NCBI GenBank assembly: GCA_002426025.1
Contig: DINP01000021.1
Coordinates: forward strand, 5,409-20,409
Source: Bacteroidales bacterium UBA5537
GTDB taxonomy: Bacteria; Bacteroidota; Bacteroidia; Bacteroidales; Lentimicrobiaceae
Direction: 5' to 3'
DNA: 15,001 nt
Each line of letters starts with the position of its first letter. Within the stretch, counting starts at the first letter, position 1. The notes below the pieces were generated by a model. That model did no database searches, was not told the origin of the DNA, and saw nothing but the letters and a program-made list of their open reading frames with translations. Made by a program: the position numbers and the translations under genes. This document shows positions 1 to 7,731 of this stretch, piece by piece.

Positions 1-3000
1 GATCAGGAAAAGGTGAACGAAGTACTGATAAGGTTTGCACGGAAGTATAATGTGAAGATTATCGCCACCAACGACTCGCACTATGTGGAGCAGGATTTTT
101 ACAATGCCCACGATATCCTGCTTTGCGTGAATACCGGCGAAAAGCAGAGCACACCTTCCTCGAAAGATTACAACGACGAGGAATCGCTGGGCAAAGGATC
201 TCGTTTTGCTTTTTATAACGATCAGTTCTACTTCAAGACAACGGCTGAAATGGAGACCCTGTTTTCCGATCTGCCCGAAGCCATTGACAACACCAACGAA
301 ATTGCCGGAAAAATAGAACTGCTCAACCTTCGCAAAGAGATTATGCTTCCCCACTTTGCACTGCCTCCCGGGTTTACCGATCAGTTTGATTTTCTATATG
401 ATATGACCTATAAGGGAGCAAAGCAACGCTATGGCAATATTACTCCCGATATTGAAGAACGACTGAATTTTGAATTATCGGTTATTAAGAACATGGGCTT
501 CACAGGCTATTTTCTGATTGTTTCCGATTTTATTAAAGCCGGGCGCGATATAGGCGTATTTGTGGGGCCGGGCCGTGGTTCGGCTGCCGGCTCTGTGGTG
601 GCCTACTGCATTGGAATTACCAATATTGATCCATTGAAGTATGGGCTGCTGTTTGAGCGTTTCCTGAACCCTGACCGCAAGAGTATGCCCGATATTGATA
701 CCGATTTCGATGATCAGGGACGGCAGAAGGTGATTGATTATGTGGTTGAGAAATATGGCCGGAACCAGGTTGCCCAGATCGTAACCTTTGGCACCATGGC
801 TGCCAAGAGCTCTATTAAGGATGTTGCCAGGGTGTTGGAATTGCCTTTAAATGAGGCAAATATGCTGGCGAAGATGGTTCCTGATAAGCCCGGAATTGAA
901 CTTAACCGCGTAATGCTGGCTCCCATTGAAGGGGCAAAAAGCCTGAAAGAGAAGGAAGGCTTGTCGAACGACGACCTGGAAGATGTTAAGAAACTGCGTG
1001 AGATAGCCAAAGGGAACGACCTTCAGGCTGCGGTGCTCAAAGAAGCCATTGCCCTTGAAGGTTCAGTGCGCAGCACAGGTATACATGCCGCCGGTATCAT
1101 CATCGCGCCTTGCGATCTCACCGAAATAATCCCGGTTTCCACTTCAAAGGAATCGGAATTGCTGATAACCCAGTTTGAAGGAAAAGAGATTGAAGATGCC
1201 GGAGTTATCAAAATGGACTTCCTCGGCCTCAAAACCCTTACCATTATCCGCGATGCCCTTCAGTTAATCGAGGAGAATCATGGGGTTAAACTTGTGATTG
1301 ATGATGTTCCACTCGACGATCAGAAGACATTCGAGCTTTATCAGAAAGGCGAAACCAACGGAACTTTTCAGTTTGAGTCGGCAGGTATGCAAAAGCATCT
1401 GCGCGAGCTGAAGCCCGATAAATTTGAAGACCTCATTGCCATGAATGCCCTCTACCGCCCGGGGCCAATGGAGTATATCCCGAATTTTATTGCCCGTAAA
1501 TTCGGTCGCGAGAAGGTTACCTACGATGTTCCTGAAATGCAGGAATATCTTGAAGAAACCCACGGTATTACTGTTTACCAGGAGCAGGTGATGCTGCTAT
1601 CGCAGAAACTGGCGAACTTTACCAAAGGCGATGCCGATACCCTGCGCAAAGCCATGGGTAAGAAGGATAAGAAAACACTGGACGAGAAGAAGGAAAAGTT
1701 TATGGATGGCTGCAAAGCCAATAACCTCGACCTGAAGGTTTGTGAAAAAATCTGGACCGACTGGGAGGCTTTTGCTCAGTATGCTTTCAATAAGTCGCAT
1801 TCAACCTGTTATGCTTTTGTTGCTTTCCAGACTGCCTGGTTAAAGGCCCATTACCCGGCCGAGTATATGGCTTCGGTGCTTACTCATAACCTGAGCGATA
1901 TCAAAAAAATCACCTTCTTTATTGATGAAACTCGCCGCATGGGCATTCCGGTTTTGAGTCCTGATGTGAATGAGTCGTCTTATAATTTCGCAGTGAATAA
2001 AAAGGGCGAAATCCGTTTTGGGATGGGCGCGGTGAAGGGCGTTGGCGAGAATGCAGTAAGTGCGATTATCGAAGAGCGGAAAGAGAATGGCCCTTATACC
2101 GATATTTTCGACCTTACACGAAGGGTTAACCTGCGTACCGTTAACAAACGAAGTCTCGAAGCGCTTGCGATGGCAGGTGCCTGCGATACTTTTGAAGGAT
2201 CGCATCGGGCACAGTATTTCCAGAAGGATAATGGTGATAACCAGTCATTTCTTGAAAAAGTTATCAAACATGCTGCTGATTATCAGGCACAGAAATCAGG
2301 GGCTCAGGTTAGCCTGTTTGGAGGGGATTCTGAAGTGGAGATGCCCGAAATTAAGATGCCGGATTGCGATCCCTGGACAAATCTCGAACAGTTGAAAAAC
2401 GAGAAGGAGGTAACCGGATTCTATATGTCGGGCCATCCGCTCGACGATTATAAATACGAGATAGACGCGTTTTGCCACAACACGGTTTCTGATATACGTG
2501 AAGAAAATATTGCCGGCCTCAACGGTCAGAAAGTTGTTCTGGCCGGTATTATCTCGTCAGTTAACCACCGAATGTCAAAGCAAAACAAGCCTTTTGGCAA
2601 TTTCGTAATTGAAGATTGGAACGACAGCGTTCAGCTTGCGATGTTTTCGGAAGAGTATCTTAAAAACAAGCACCTGCTTGAAGAAGGCATGGCGCTGATG
2701 CTTTCAGGAACCGTTCAGGCCCGCTTCCGCGATTCGAAGCAGATTGAATTCCGGATTTCGACCATCAGCCTGCTGGCTGAAGCTATGGAAAAAATGACGA
2801 AGCATATCACGCTGACTATTAATGTTTTTAGTGTTGATGACGCCCTGATTGCCCGGCTCAAACAGATTGCCAGTGAAAGCGAAGGAAACTGTTCTTATAC
2901 CGTTTGTCTTTACGACGATCTGACGAAACTAAATGTTAAGATGCCATCCCGGAACAGGGTAAATCCGCGCACATTTGTTGAAAAGCTGAGGAATATCCCT

Positions 3001-3024
3001 GAGGTTACACTAACATTGTCATAA
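1..3024 (+). CDS. dnaE: DNA polymerase III subunit alpha (partial, 5' end outside window)
   Basis: Catalytic subunit of the replicative DNA polymerase. The reading frame is open from base 1, so the N-terminus (roughly 200-250 residues judging by family length) lies outside; 1007 codons are visible. Visible residues 23-28 carry the last PHP-domain motif, TNDSHY. The polymerase core follows: GRGSAAGS, then PDIDTDF at residues 230-236 with the paired catalytic aspartates, and the third catalytic aspartate in KMDFLGL (residue 406). VYQEQVM and the TKGDADTLRKAMGKK segment are also typical. A helix-hairpin-helix lies near 675-690. QVSLF at 769-773 fits an internal beta-clamp-binding motif. An OB fold spans about 843-920. 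The C-terminal domain is complete. The end at 3024 is an ordinary TAA. It is DnaE1-type, not PolC, because no inserted exonuclease domain is present. It lies just upstream of trxA, which has its own promoter. Confidence 0.97.
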   Translation, partial: DQEKVNEVLIRFARKYNVKIIATNDSHYVEQDFYNAHDILLCVNTGEKQSTPSSKDYNDEESLGKGSRFAFYNDQFYFKTTAEMETLFSDLPEAIDNTNEIAGKIELLNLRKEIMLPHFALPPGFTDQFDFLYDMTYKGAKQRYGNITPDIEERLNFELSVIKNMGFTGYFLIVSDFIKAGRDIGVFVGPGRGSAAGSVVAYCIGITNIDPLKYGLLFERFLNPDRKSMPDIDTDFDDQGRQKVIDYVVEKYGRNQVAQIVTFGTMAAKSSIKDVARVLELPLNEANMLAKMVPDKPGIELNRVMLAPIEGAKSLKEKEGLSNDDLEDVKKLREIAKGNDLQAAVLKEAIALEGSVRSTGIHAAGIIIAPCDLTEIIPVSTSKESELLITQFEGKEIEDAGVIKMDFLGLKTLTIIRDALQLIEENHGVKLVIDDVPLDDQKTFELYQKGETNGTFQFESAGMQKHLRELKPDKFEDLIAMNALYRPGPMEYIPNFIARKFGREKVTYDVPEMQEYLEETHGITVYQEQVMLLSQKLANFTKGDADTLRKAMGKKDKKTLDEKKEKFMDGCKANNLDLKVCEKIWTDWEAFAQYAFNKSHSTCYAFVAFQTAWLKAHYPAEYMASVLTHNLSDIKKITFFIDETRRMGIPVLSPDVNESSYNFAVNKKGEIRFGMGAVKGVGENAVSAIIEERKENGPYTDIFDLTRRVNLRTVNKRSLEALAMAGACDTFEGSHRAQYFQKDNGDNQSFLEKVIKHAADYQAQKSGAQVSLFGGDSEVEMPEIKMPDCDPWTNLEQLKNEKEVTGFYMSGHPLDDYKYEIDAFCHNTVSDIREENIAGLNGQKVVLAGIISSVNHRMSKQNKPFGNFVIEDWNDSVQLAMFSEEYLKNKHLLEEGMALMLSGTVQARFRDSKQIEFRISTISLLAEAMEKMTKHITLTINVFSVDDALIARLKQIASESEGNCSYTVCLYDDLTKLNVKMPSRNRVNPRTFVEKLRNIPEVTLTLS

Positions 3025-3122
3025 AGCCGGGCTTTTGTCGGCATATTTTATTATAATGAATCAACAAGGAATGGCATTCTGTGTTAATATTCCTGAAATT
3101 CTCTAAAATTGGATTGAATAAG

Positions 3123-3153
3123 TTTTCCAACGAGAGAAATTCAATTATCTTTG
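3123..3153 (+). promoter_or_regulatory. Bacteroidota-type promoter of trxA
   Basis: A perfect -7 box TATCTTTG (TAnnTTTG) lies at 3146-3153. A -33-like TTTT lies at 3123-3126, and the 19-base spacing is standard for the Bacteroidota primary sigma factor. This predicts a transcript start near 3158 and a leader of about 33 bases before the trxA ATG. A 7-bp inverted repeat, ATTGAAT (3113-3119) and ATTCAAT (3139-3145), flanks the -33 box and abuts the -7 box. It could be an operator, but that is inference. Confidence 0.7.
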
Positions 3154-3191
3154 AACATTCACTAAAAGTTTAACCCAAAAAAATAAAGACT

Positions 3192-3509
3192 ATGGCACTT
3201 GAATTAACCGATGCTAATTTTGAGGAACTTGTAATCAAATCAGACAAACCAGTTATTGTGGATTTGTGGGCTGAATGGTGTGGGCCTTGCCGCATGGTTG
3301 GTCCGGTTGTTGAAGAAATGAGCCACGAATATGAAGGCCGAGCGGTTATTGGTAAGCTTGATGTTGACAGCAATCCGGGCGTTACTGCTAAATTTGGCAT
3401 CAGGAATATTCCAACCATTCTGTTCTTCAAAAATGGTGAAGTTGCTGACAAGCAGGTAGGTGCAGTGCCTAAATCGGCGCTTGTAGCCAAACTCGAGAAA
3501 CTTCTGTAA
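3192..3509 (+). CDS. trxA: Thioredoxin
   Basis: Small cytoplasmic dithiol-disulfide oxidoreductase that reduces protein disulfides and is itself recycled by thioredoxin reductase. The 105-residue length is normal for TrxA. The active site WCGPC is at residues 29-33. The buried Asp24, matching Asp26 of the E. coli protein, and the cis-proline in NIPT (Pro74) are present. There is no signal peptide, so it acts in the cytoplasm. The ATG at 3192 is supported by the short leader after the predicted promoter and by the full-length match to the family. It stands alone between dnaE and a good terminator, so it is probably monocistronic. Confidence 0.97.
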   Translation: MALELTDANFEELVIKSDKPVIVDLWAEWCGPCRMVGPVVEEMSHEYEGRAVIGKLDVDSNPGVTAKFGIRNIPTILFFKNGEVADKQVGAVPKSALVAKLEKLL

Positions 3510-3527
3510 AAAGCATAAGCAATTTTT

Positions 3528-3565
3528 CGGGATGCATGTTTAAGGCGTGTATCCCGTTTTGTTTT
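3528..3565 (+). terminator. Rho-independent terminator of trxA
   Basis: CGGGATGCATG (3528-3538) pairs with CGTGTATCCCG (3546-3556) over 11 base pairs, two of them G-U wobbles, around a 7-base loop. TTTTGTTTT follows directly (3557-3565). It lies 18 bases after the trxA stop codon. Confidence 0.88.
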
Positions 3566-3587
3566 AATTTAACCTAAACCCTTCGCT

Positions 3588-4523
3588 TTGCCCATCACTA
3601 TAGATCAGGCCCGGTTTGATGAATTCAACCCACTTGAACTACTTGCCCGTCAGGTAGTTGAAGGGTTTATTACGGGTTTGCACAAAAGCCCTTTTCATGG
3701 TTTTTCGGTTGAGTTTGCCGAACACCGGCTATATAATCAGGGTGAATCTGTTAAACACATTGACTGGAAACTGTTTGGCCGCACCGATAAGCTGTTTGTA
3801 AAACGATACGAGGAAGAGACCAACCTGCGCTGCCAGATTGTAATAGATGGCAGCTCTTCGATGTACTTCCCGCTTAAGGACAGCAGCCAGCCCGATGGGT
3901 TAGATAAAATGGCCTTCTCTGTTTATTCGGCTGCAGCAATTATGTATCTGCTTCGCAAACAGCGCGATGCAGCCGGGTTAAGTGTTTTTACCGACGACGT
4001 TATTCTGCATACCCAGGCGCACAGCAATGCAACCCATCAGAAATATCTTTATGCAGAGCTGGAGAAATTGCTGAATCCAACCGAAGAGGTTAAAGGGAAA
4101 TACACTTCGGCATCTAAGGCCCTGCACCAGATTGCTGAAAACATACATAAGCGTTCGCTGGTGGTAATCTTCAGCGATATGCTCGACAACAGCGCTGCCC
4201 AGGCAGAGCTTTTCCCGGCACTGCAGCACCTGCGCCACAATAAACATGAAGTTATTCTTTTTCATGTTTATGACAAGCAGCGCGAACTCGATTTCGCTTT
4301 CGATAACAAGCCCTACCGTTTTGTTGATCTTGAATCGGGTGAAGAATTAAAGGTGAAGCCCCATGAAATCCGTGCCGGATACCAGGAAAGAATGCAGGCT
4401 TTTAAAACTGACCTGGCAATGAAATGTGCCAGCTATCATATTGATTTGGTGGAGGCTGATATAAAAATGGGCTATAAACAGGTTTTGCTGCCGTATTTAT
4501 TGAAACGGGTGAGGTTGCATTAG
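3588..4523 (+). CDS. DUF58 domain protein (vWA-like)
   Basis: A 311-residue soluble protein of the DUF58 family. In many bacteria these proteins pair with MoxR-type AAA+ ATPases; the exact biochemical role is not established. Family landmarks are GFSVEFAEHRLYNQGESVKHIDW (residues 38-60) and GRTDKLFVK (64-72). A vWA-like fold follows with a MIDAS-type D-x-S-x-S at Asp87, Ser89 and Ser91, a threonine near 173, and FSDMLD at 195-200. There is no membrane segment. The start is TTG at 3588. A stop codon at 3570-3572 closes the frame upstream, no ATG or GTG lies between, and the first internal Met (residue 92) would delete the conserved N-terminus. No MoxR gene is adjacent in the window, so its partner, if any, lies elsewhere. 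It is convergent with the nucleoside phosphorylase gene. Confidence 0.9.
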   Translation: MPITIDQARFDEFNPLELLARQVVEGFITGLHKSPFHGFSVEFAEHRLYNQGESVKHIDWKLFGRTDKLFVKRYEEETNLRCQIVIDGSSSMYFPLKDSSQPDGLDKMAFSVYSAAAIMYLLRKQRDAAGLSVFTDDVILHTQAHSNATHQKYLYAELEKLLNPTEEVKGKYTSASKALHQIAENIHKRSLVVIFSDMLDNSAAQAELFPALQHLRHNKHEVILFHVYDKQRELDFAFDNKPYRFVDLESGEELKVKPHEIRAGYQERMQAFKTDLAMKCASYHIDLVEADIKMGYKQVLLPYLLKRVRLH

Positions 4524-4530
4524 AGTTGCC

Positions 4531-4554
4531 AAAAAAGGAATCATAAAGATTTCC
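4531..4554 (-). terminator. Terminator of the nucleoside phosphorylase gene
   Basis: Read on the minus strand, GGAAATC (4554-4548) pairs with GATTCC (4542-4537) with one bulged A and a 5-base loop. Six T follow (4536-4531). It lies 25 bases past the stop codon of the minus-strand gene. The stem is short, so efficiency is uncertain. Confidence 0.55.
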
Positions 4555-4579
4555 CTGATAATTAATTTGAGTCTTACTT

Positions 4580-5392
4580 TCATCTCACTTCCAAAAAACC
4601 TTCAATCAATCTTGTTAAAGATTTCTCAGCAATTGCTGCTGTGGCAAGGATATCTGCCAGATTTACAGGCAGTAAGTTATCAGGGTCGCACTCATCGGTA
4701 ATTGCACTTACCGCTACACAGGGCAGTTTCATGTGGTTGCAGGCAATGACTTCGGGCACCGTTGACATGCCCACAACATCGGCCCCAATAATCTTCAGGT
4801 AACGGTATTCGGCTGCCGTTTCAAGGTTTGGGCCGGTAACCGCAGCATAAACGCCCTTGTGAAGCTGGATATTCCCAGCAAGTGCAGCCTTTTCCATCTG
4901 TGCATTCAATACGGGGCTGTAAGCGTGTCCCATATCCGGGAATCTGACACCAAGTTCTTCGTCGTTCACACCAAGCAGAGGATTGGCAGGCAGCAGGTTA
5001 ATATGATCGGTTATCAGCATCAGGTTTCCCTTTTTAAAAGCGAGGTTAATTCCACCGGCCGCATTCGATAAAATCAACTGCTTCACATTCAGAAGTTTCA
5101 TGACCCTAATCGGGAAAACAATCTGGTTCATGGTATAGCCTTCATAAAAATGAAAACGGCCCTGCATTGCCAGTACTTTATGTCCACAAAGTTCACCATA
5201 GATAAGTTTTCCATGATGGGTTTCGACGGTTGATACCGGAAAGTTGGGAATATCTTCATAGTCAAGAACGATTTCCGCCCTGATTCTCTGCGCAAGATCG
5301 CCAAGTCCGGTTCCCAGAACTATTCCGGTTTCGGGGTTTACTATGCCTTTGTTTTTGAGGAATTCTACAGTTTCAGTAAGTCGCTTATCCAT
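4580..5392 (-). CDS. Purine nucleoside phosphorylase, trimeric (class I) type
   Basis: Cytoplasmic salvage enzyme that cleaves purine nucleosides with phosphate to give the free base and (deoxy)ribose-1-phosphate. The 270-residue length fits trimeric PNPs. Visible motifs are the phosphate loop GTGLG (27-31), the GRFHFYEGY segment (78-86) with Arg79 and His81, NAAGG (110-114), and GPNLETAAEY (187-196) with Glu191, which matches the base-binding Glu201 of human PNP. GADVVGMST holds Met209, matching Met219. The residue matching human Asn243 is Asp233, in ITDECDPDN. The spacing Glu191 to Asp233 is 42, the same as 201 to 243, so the alignment needs no gap. Asp at this position is typical of methylthioadenosine phosphorylases, so adenosine-type substrates are possible. 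The ATG at 5392 gives a standard N-terminus. The gene is divergent from the DUF493 gene, with 90 bases between. Confidence 0.94.
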   Translation of the reverse strand: MDKRLTETVEFLKNKGIVNPETGIVLGTGLGDLAQRIRAEIVLDYEDIPNFPVSTVETHHGKLIYGELCGHKVLAMQGRFHFYEGYTMNQIVFPIRVMKLLNVKQLILSNAAGGINLAFKKGNLMLITDHINLLPANPLLGVNDEELGVRFPDMGHAYSPVLNAQMEKAALAGNIQLHKGVYAAVTGPNLETAAEYRYLKIIGADVVGMSTVPEVIACNHMKLPCVAVSAITDECDPDNLLPVNLADILATAAIAEKSLTRLIEGFLEVR

Positions 5393-5482
5393 AATGGGTA
5401 TTTTTGCAAATGCGGGACATTCGTTTATTGCTGCAATTTAGGCAAATTAAAACTACCGCTCTTAACCAGTTTCAGAAAAAGC

Positions 5483-5761
5483 ATGGCAATCAACGAAGAT
5501 TTTTTATCAAGGCTCGAAGAGCAATTGGCCCGGAATTCTGCATGGCCAGCAGTTTATATGTTCAAGTTTATTATTCCTGAAAGCAATAAAGGTTATGCCC
5601 TGTTGCGCAGTATATTTGGTGAGGAATCGCGGCTTACAACCCGCCATTCCAAAGGAGGGAAGTATATTTCAATAACCGTAAAAGAGTTGATGTTAAGCCC
5701 TGCTGAAATAGTGGAGCGTTACCGTAAAGCATCGGTAATTGAGGGGATTATAGCATTGTAA
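5483..5761 (+). CDS. DUF493 family protein (YbeD-like)
   Basis: A 92-residue soluble protein that resembles the DUF493/YbeD family, small proteins with a ferredoxin-like (ACT-like) fold and no settled function. The best match is the segment around SKGGKYISITV (56-66), which resembles the SSKGNYHSVSIT stretch of YbeD. It is followed by the SPAEIVERYRKASVIEGI helix and strand. There is no signal peptide or membrane segment. The ATG at 5483 is the first in frame. The gene is alone on its strand, divergent from the nucleoside phosphorylase gene and convergent with rny. A TATTTTTG at 5399-5406 could serve as its -7 box, but I see no properly spaced -33 box. The family call rests on motif memory over a short protein. 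Confidence 0.82.
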   Translation: MAINEDFLSRLEEQLARNSAWPAVYMFKFIIPESNKGYALLRSIFGEESRLTTRHSKGGKYISITVKELMLSPAEIVERYRKASVIEGIIAL

Positions 5762-5814
5762 TGTTTCGATTCAGGTTGTTGATACCCAATAAACGAGAAT
5801 GGAAGCAACCCAAT

Positions 5815-5854
5815 AAAAAACAACGTAGATACGCAAGGCATTGCGTATCTACGT
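5815..5854 (-). terminator. Perfect 14-bp hairpin with T-tract downstream of rny
   Basis: ACGTAGATACGCAA (5823-5836) and TTGCGTATCTACGT (5841-5854) are perfect inverted copies around a 4-base loop. Read on the minus strand, the hairpin starts 53 bases after the rny stop and is followed, after two bases, by six T (5820-5815). It therefore suits a terminator of the zap-ssrS-rny block. On the plus strand no T-tract follows directly. The long perfect stem also looks like a dispersed palindromic repeat, which only a genome-wide search can decide. Confidence 0.7.
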
Positions 5855-5907
5855 CAACATTTTGCAAATGATTTAATCACATTGAACCGTAGTAGTGGCC
5901 CGGAGTG

Positions 5908-7449
5908 TTATTTTGCATAACTGATTGCCCTGGTCTCACGGATTACCGTAATTTTAATCTGACCCGGGTAAGTCATTTCGTCCTGAATTTTCTTCGACAG
6001 ATCGTATGAAATCTTGTTGGCTTCATCGTCCGATACTTTATCGGCACCAACAATAACCCTGAGTTCGCGTCCGGCCTGGATGGCATAGGTTTTAACTACA
6101 CCGGGATAGGCAAGGGCCATTTCTTCGAGGTGGTTGAGACGTTGAATATAGGCTTCAACAACTTCGCGGCGGGCACCTGGTCTGGCACCTGAAATCGCGT
6201 CACAAACCTGAACTATGGGAGCAATCAGGCTTTCCATTTCAATTTCATCGTGATGCGCGCCAATTGCATTGCAAATATCTGCAGGTTCTTTATAGCGTTC
6301 GGCTATCTTCATTCCAAGAATTGCGTGTGGCAATTCAGGCTCTGTATCAGGCACTTTGCCAATATCGTGCAAGAGTCCTGCGCGTTTTGCTTTCTTAGGG
6401 CTGAGGCCAAGTTCTGCAGCCATAGTGGCACAAAGATTGGCAACTTCCTTTGAATGCTGTAATAAGTTTTGTCCGTAAGATGAGCGGTATTTCATCTTTC
6501 CAATCATACGGATCAGTTCGGGATGTAAACCGTGGATTCCCAGGTCAATGGTTGTCCTTTTACCAGTCTCGATTATCTCCTGTTCAATCTGTTTTTTCAC
6601 CTTAGCAACAACTTCCTCGATACGTGCCGGGTGGATGCGTCCGTCGGTTACCAGTTTGTGAAGCGACAAGCGTGCAATTTCGCGCCTTACCGGATCGAAT
6701 CCGGACAGGATAATCGCTTCGGGCGAATCGTCAATAATAATTTCAACGCCGGTAAGTGCTTCCAGAGTGCGGATATTCCGGCCTTCACGACCGATTATCC
6801 GTCCTTTGATCTCTTCACTTTCGATATTGAAAACCGATACGCTGTTTTCGATGGCATGTTCAGCAGCTGTGCGCTGAATGGTTTCGATAACGATTTTTTT
6901 AGCTTCTGTATTAGCGGTAAGCTTTGCTTCTTCAACAATGTCCTTAATCTGGACCATTGCTTCGGCTTTGGCATCGTCTTTCAGGGTTTCAATCAGCAGT
7001 GATTTGGCCTGTTCGCCCGACATCCCCGAAATGGTTTCGAGTTGTTCAACCTGTTGTTTGGTGGCTTTGTCTAGCTCAATCTGTCTTTTTGTAACAATCT
7101 CGAGTTGGGCACTCAGGTTGTCTTTAATGGTGGAGGTTTCTTTTTGTTTGCGCTGTAACTCTTCAATTTTTTGCGAAATAACAGCTTCTTTTTGTTTTAA
7201 CCGGTTTTCGTTTTTTAATAGCTCTTTGTTTTTCTCCTGTATTTGATTTTCGTGATCTGTTTTCATTTGAAGGAACTTTTCCTTCGCCTGCAGGATTTTA
7301 TCCCTTTTTATCATTTCGCTTTTTTCTTCAGCGTCTTTCAGGATATTTTCACTTTTTTTTTCGACTGCCTTTCTAAGCAGTGTGCTGGTAATCAGCCCAC
7401 CTGCTATTAGACCGGCAACGGCTGCAATAATTATTAAAATTGTCTCCAT
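5908..7449 (-). CDS. rny: Ribonuclease Y
   Basis: Membrane-anchored endoribonuclease that starts mRNA decay. The 513-residue length is standard. Domains in order: an N-terminal membrane anchor (about 3-25); a long charged coiled coil (about 30-140); a KH RNA-binding domain with the GREG loop at 220-223 in GRIIGREGRNIRTLE; and an HD domain with QHS (331-333), the His361-Asp362 pair in LLHDIGK, AHHDE (398-402) and Asp417 in VCDAISG. All metal-binding residues look intact. The ATG at 7449 gives the expected anchor. No Shine-Dalgarno is visible; the leader is pyrimidine-rich instead. The start lies 47 bases past the U-tract of the 6S RNA candidate, so expression may come from readthrough or from a promoter I cannot identify. 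Confidence 0.97.
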   Translation of the reverse strand: METILIIIAAVAGLIAGGLITSTLLRKAVEKKSENILKDAEEKSEMIKRDKILQAKEKFLQMKTDHENQIQEKNKELLKNENRLKQKEAVISQKIEELQRKQKETSTIKDNLSAQLEIVTKRQIELDKATKQQVEQLETISGMSGEQAKSLLIETLKDDAKAEAMVQIKDIVEEAKLTANTEAKKIVIETIQRTAAEHAIENSVSVFNIESEEIKGRIIGREGRNIRTLEALTGVEIIIDDSPEAIILSGFDPVRREIARLSLHKLVTDGRIHPARIEEVVAKVKKQIEQEIIETGKRTTIDLGIHGLHPELIRMIGKMKYRSSYGQNLLQHSKEVANLCATMAAELGLSPKKAKRAGLLHDIGKVPDTEPELPHAILGMKIAERYKEPADICNAIGAHHDEIEMESLIAPIVQVCDAISGARPGARREVVEAYIQRLNHLEEMALAYPGVVKTYAIQAGRELRVIVGADKVSDDEANKISYDLSKKIQDEMTYPGQIKITVIRETRAISYAK

Positions 7450-7496
7450 TGTTGATAGTTTAGTTAGAGATATGGTGAATGGAGGAAGAAGAGGAC

Positions 7497-7693
7497 AAAA
7501 AAAAACCGCATTGATCCCGAGTTTTGGTAAACCCCAAAACTACATAAATGAGACTGCCAGGAATTTCGAACTTCCAATGCCCTCGGTTGAGAGACCCGGT
7601 CGAAACCGGGGTAAGGCCTGTTCTACATCCAAATCTGAGCTTTGTCCCAAAGTTGAAAATGTTGAGTTTACAAACTTTAATGAATCAATGCGG
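7497..7693 (-). ncRNA. ssrS: 6S RNA candidate
   Basis: The 282-base gap between zapA and rny holds a structured minus-strand RNA of about 190-197 nucleotides, the usual 6S size. Its ends pair perfectly over 10 bp: CCGCATTGAT (7693-7684) with ATCAATGCGG (7515-7506). Nine T follow (7505-7497), a terminator-like end. At the far end an apical hairpin, CCCGGT-TTCG-ACCGGG (7610-7595), is flanked by GGCCTT and GAGGGC, which can extend the stem. Between the two are AU-rich strands with small hairpins, CTTTG-GGA-CAAAG (7652-7640) and GTTTTGG-GGTTTA-CCAAAAC (7540-7521). This matches the 6S layout of closing stem, central bubble and terminal stem-loop. 6S RNA binds RNA polymerase holoenzyme as a promoter mimic. 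Its place next to zapA matches ssrS in E. coli. TAAAAT at 7702-7697 could be a -10-like element; processing from a longer zapA transcript is the alternative. Confidence 0.8.
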
Positions 7694-7731
7694 AATATTT
7701 TAATGTTTTTCAAAGAACTTATAGTGAACTC

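Noticed and set aside
1840..2205. A minus-strand open frame of 121 codons inside dnaE
   Set aside because: It lies fully within conserved dnaE sequence and has no recognisable domain.
3023..3035. AAAGC-CGG-GCTTT mini-hairpin at the dnaE stop codon
   Set aside because: A 5-bp stem with three weak pairs and no T-tract beyond the stem is too weak to call a terminator.
5399..5406. TATTTTTG as a -7 box for the DUF493 gene
   Set aside because: The box matches TAnnTTTG, but no TTTG-like -33 box sits 19-21 bases upstream, so it may be chance in an AT-rich gap.
6532..7002. A plus-strand open frame of 156 codons inside rny
   Set aside because: It is antisense to the KH and HD coding region of rny, with composition expected of a shadow frame.
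7450..7731. Reading the zapA-rny gap as a riboswitch leader of rny
   Set aside because: The closed 10-bp end stem and U-tract before rny fit a stand-alone RNA better, and I see no known ligand-binding core.
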